Positions 63,298-64,000 of a stretch of DNA of 64,000 nucleotides are shown here, piece after piece. The first letter of the stretch is position 1; each line of letters begins with the position of its first letter. Under the pieces are notes generated by a model, which saw only the letters and a list, made by a program, of their open reading frames with translations, did no database searches and was not told the origin of the DNA. Both the position numbers and the translations under genes were made by a program. Source of the DNA: an uncultured Draconibacterium sp. (GTDB lineage Bacteria; Bacteroidota; Bacteroidia; Bacteroidales; Prolixibacteraceae); the NCBI RefSeq assembly GCF_963677155.1, contig NZ_OY781884.1, positions 4,708,501 through 4,772,500 of the forward strand, read 5' to 3'.

Positions 63298-64000
63298 TTA
63301 TTTGTCAACTTCTTTTACAATTACATCATGAGCTCCACCTTCAATTATACTTGTTGACGAAACTAAAGTGATTTTTGCATTTGATTGTAATTCCTGCAGT
63401 GTTGAAACCCCACAACTGCACATTGTTGATTTTATTTTTCCTAATGTTTGATCCAGGTTGTCTTTTAGTTTACCAGCATATGAAACATAGCTATCAACAC
63501 CTTCCTCAAATTTCAGGTTGCTATTTCCGCCCATGTCATATCTCTGCCAGTTTCTTGCTCTGTTGGAACCTTCGCCCCAGTATTCTTTTACATAGTTTCC
63601 TCCTACCATTAATTTTCTGGTAGGACTTTCATCAAAACGAGCAAAATACCTTCCCATCATTAAAAAGTCGGCTCCCATTGCTAATGCAAGTGTCATGTGG
63701 TAATCTTGTACAATACCGCCGTCAGAACATATCGGAATATATTCACCTGTTTTTTCAAAATATTCATTTCTTGCCTCAGCGACTTCAATTATCGCAGTAG
63801 CCTGGCCTCGCCCGATTCCTTTCTGTTCTCGTGTAATACAAATAGAACCTCCTCCTACACCAACTTTTATAAAATCAGCGCCTGCTTCTGCAAGGTATAA
63901 GAATCCATCTTTATCAACTACGTTTCCGGCTCCGATTAATACATCATTGCCGTATTTTTCTTTTGTGTATTTTATAGTTTCTTTTTGCCATTCCGAAAAT
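63298..64000 (-). CDS. IMP dehydrogenase/GMP reductase-family protein (C-terminal part)
   Basis: The frame is open to the right edge, so the N-terminus is missing; about 233 residues are visible. Seen: [20 protein letters not shown], the catalytic Cys loop [33 protein letters not shown] and [19 protein letters not shown], all of the IMPDH/GMPR barrel. The C-terminal part with a Tyr-rich flap ([23 protein letters not shown]) followed by [20 protein letters not shown] resembles the second, atypical IMPDH of Bacteroidota. Either oxidation of IMP to XMP or reduction of GMP is possible; IMPDH is preferred because of the flap. Confidence 0.85.
   Translation of the reverse strand, partial: FSEWQKETIKYTKEKYGNDVLIGAGNVVDKDGFLYLAEAGADFIKVGVGGGSICITREQKGIGRGQATAIIEVAEARNEYFEKTGEYIPICSDGGIVQDYHMTLALAMGADFLMMGRYFARFDESPTRKLMVGGNYVKEYWGEGSNRARNWQRYDMGGNSNLKFEEGVDSYVSYAGKLKDNLDQTLGKIKSTMCSCGVSTLQELQSNAKITLVSSTSIIEGGAHDVIVKEVDK

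Overview
The window is AT-rich chromosomal DNA from a Bacteroidota bacterium, most likely a marine or anaerobic lineage of the Marinilabiliales/Prolixibacteraceae type. The phylum assignment rests on several things seen here: TAnnTTTG-like -7 promoter boxes, few Shine-Dalgarno sites, the gene order bamD - omega-like RNA polymerase subunit - coaBC - DUF4835 (PorD-like) - recN, and families largely confined to the phylum (DUF6340, DUF6261, DUF4835, TonB-like proteins, an alpha-oxoamine synthase of the sphingolipid/sulfonolipid type). The genus is inference only.

Layout. 1-3.3 kb: a truncated lipoprotein, an EreA/ChaN-like secreted protein, an array of 41-bp palindromic repeats, and a DUF6261 protein. 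3.4-8.6 kb: enolase, a redox-type C_GCAxxG_C_C protein, the GGGtGRT/NifU-like pair, and fluoride channel CrcB with a DUF190 protein. 8.6-13 kb: PBP4 (DacB), a CE15-type glucuronoyl esterase, and an alpha-oxoamine synthase. 13.1-19.1 kb: the core envelope/RNA polymerase/CoA/RecN run, ending in a CvfB-like S1 protein. 19.2-25.5 kb: a reverse-strand operon of a membrane VWA-like protein and three paralogous DUF6340 lipoproteins, then YdcF. 25.5-33.4 kb: a kinase-RapZ fusion, a very small Cys/Lys-rich protein, YebC, an unusual class I isoprenoid-type enzyme, an oxidoreductase, Rex, a sugar isomerase-like protein and a TonB-like protein.

33.4-39.5 kb is the most unusual part. It holds an ECF sigma factor, an overlapping membrane protein with a fourfold internal motif (candidate anti-sigma) and a TPR domain, a convergent secreted or membrane-anchored TPR-CHAT caspase-like protease, and a tandem array of two intact and one broken very small peptide genes. 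The peptides share a C-terminal VRGGGTPRSRDKDIFDFE-type block. The sigma gene and the peptide array share an identical 15-nt promoter block with matched spacing (GGGTTACC-N15-GAATA), so they look like one regulon. I propose this as a sigma/anti-sigma/CHAT-protease/peptide module.

39.5-64 kb is mostly housekeeping: an rRNA methyltransferase, CysE, PnuC, a CtpA-type protease, GuaA, a LysM protein, a Nudix hydrolase, aminopeptidase P, a sodium:solute symporter beside a decayed histidine kinase, an oligopeptidase, and a carbohydrate-type cluster (two Tat-type Gfo/Idh/MocA oxidoreductases, ApbE, DUF6807, glycerate kinase). An IMP dehydrogenase runs off the right edge. One esterase gene (48.9 kb) is frameshifted just before its catalytic histidine. 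I saw no tRNA, rRNA, CRISPR array or intact insertion sequence.
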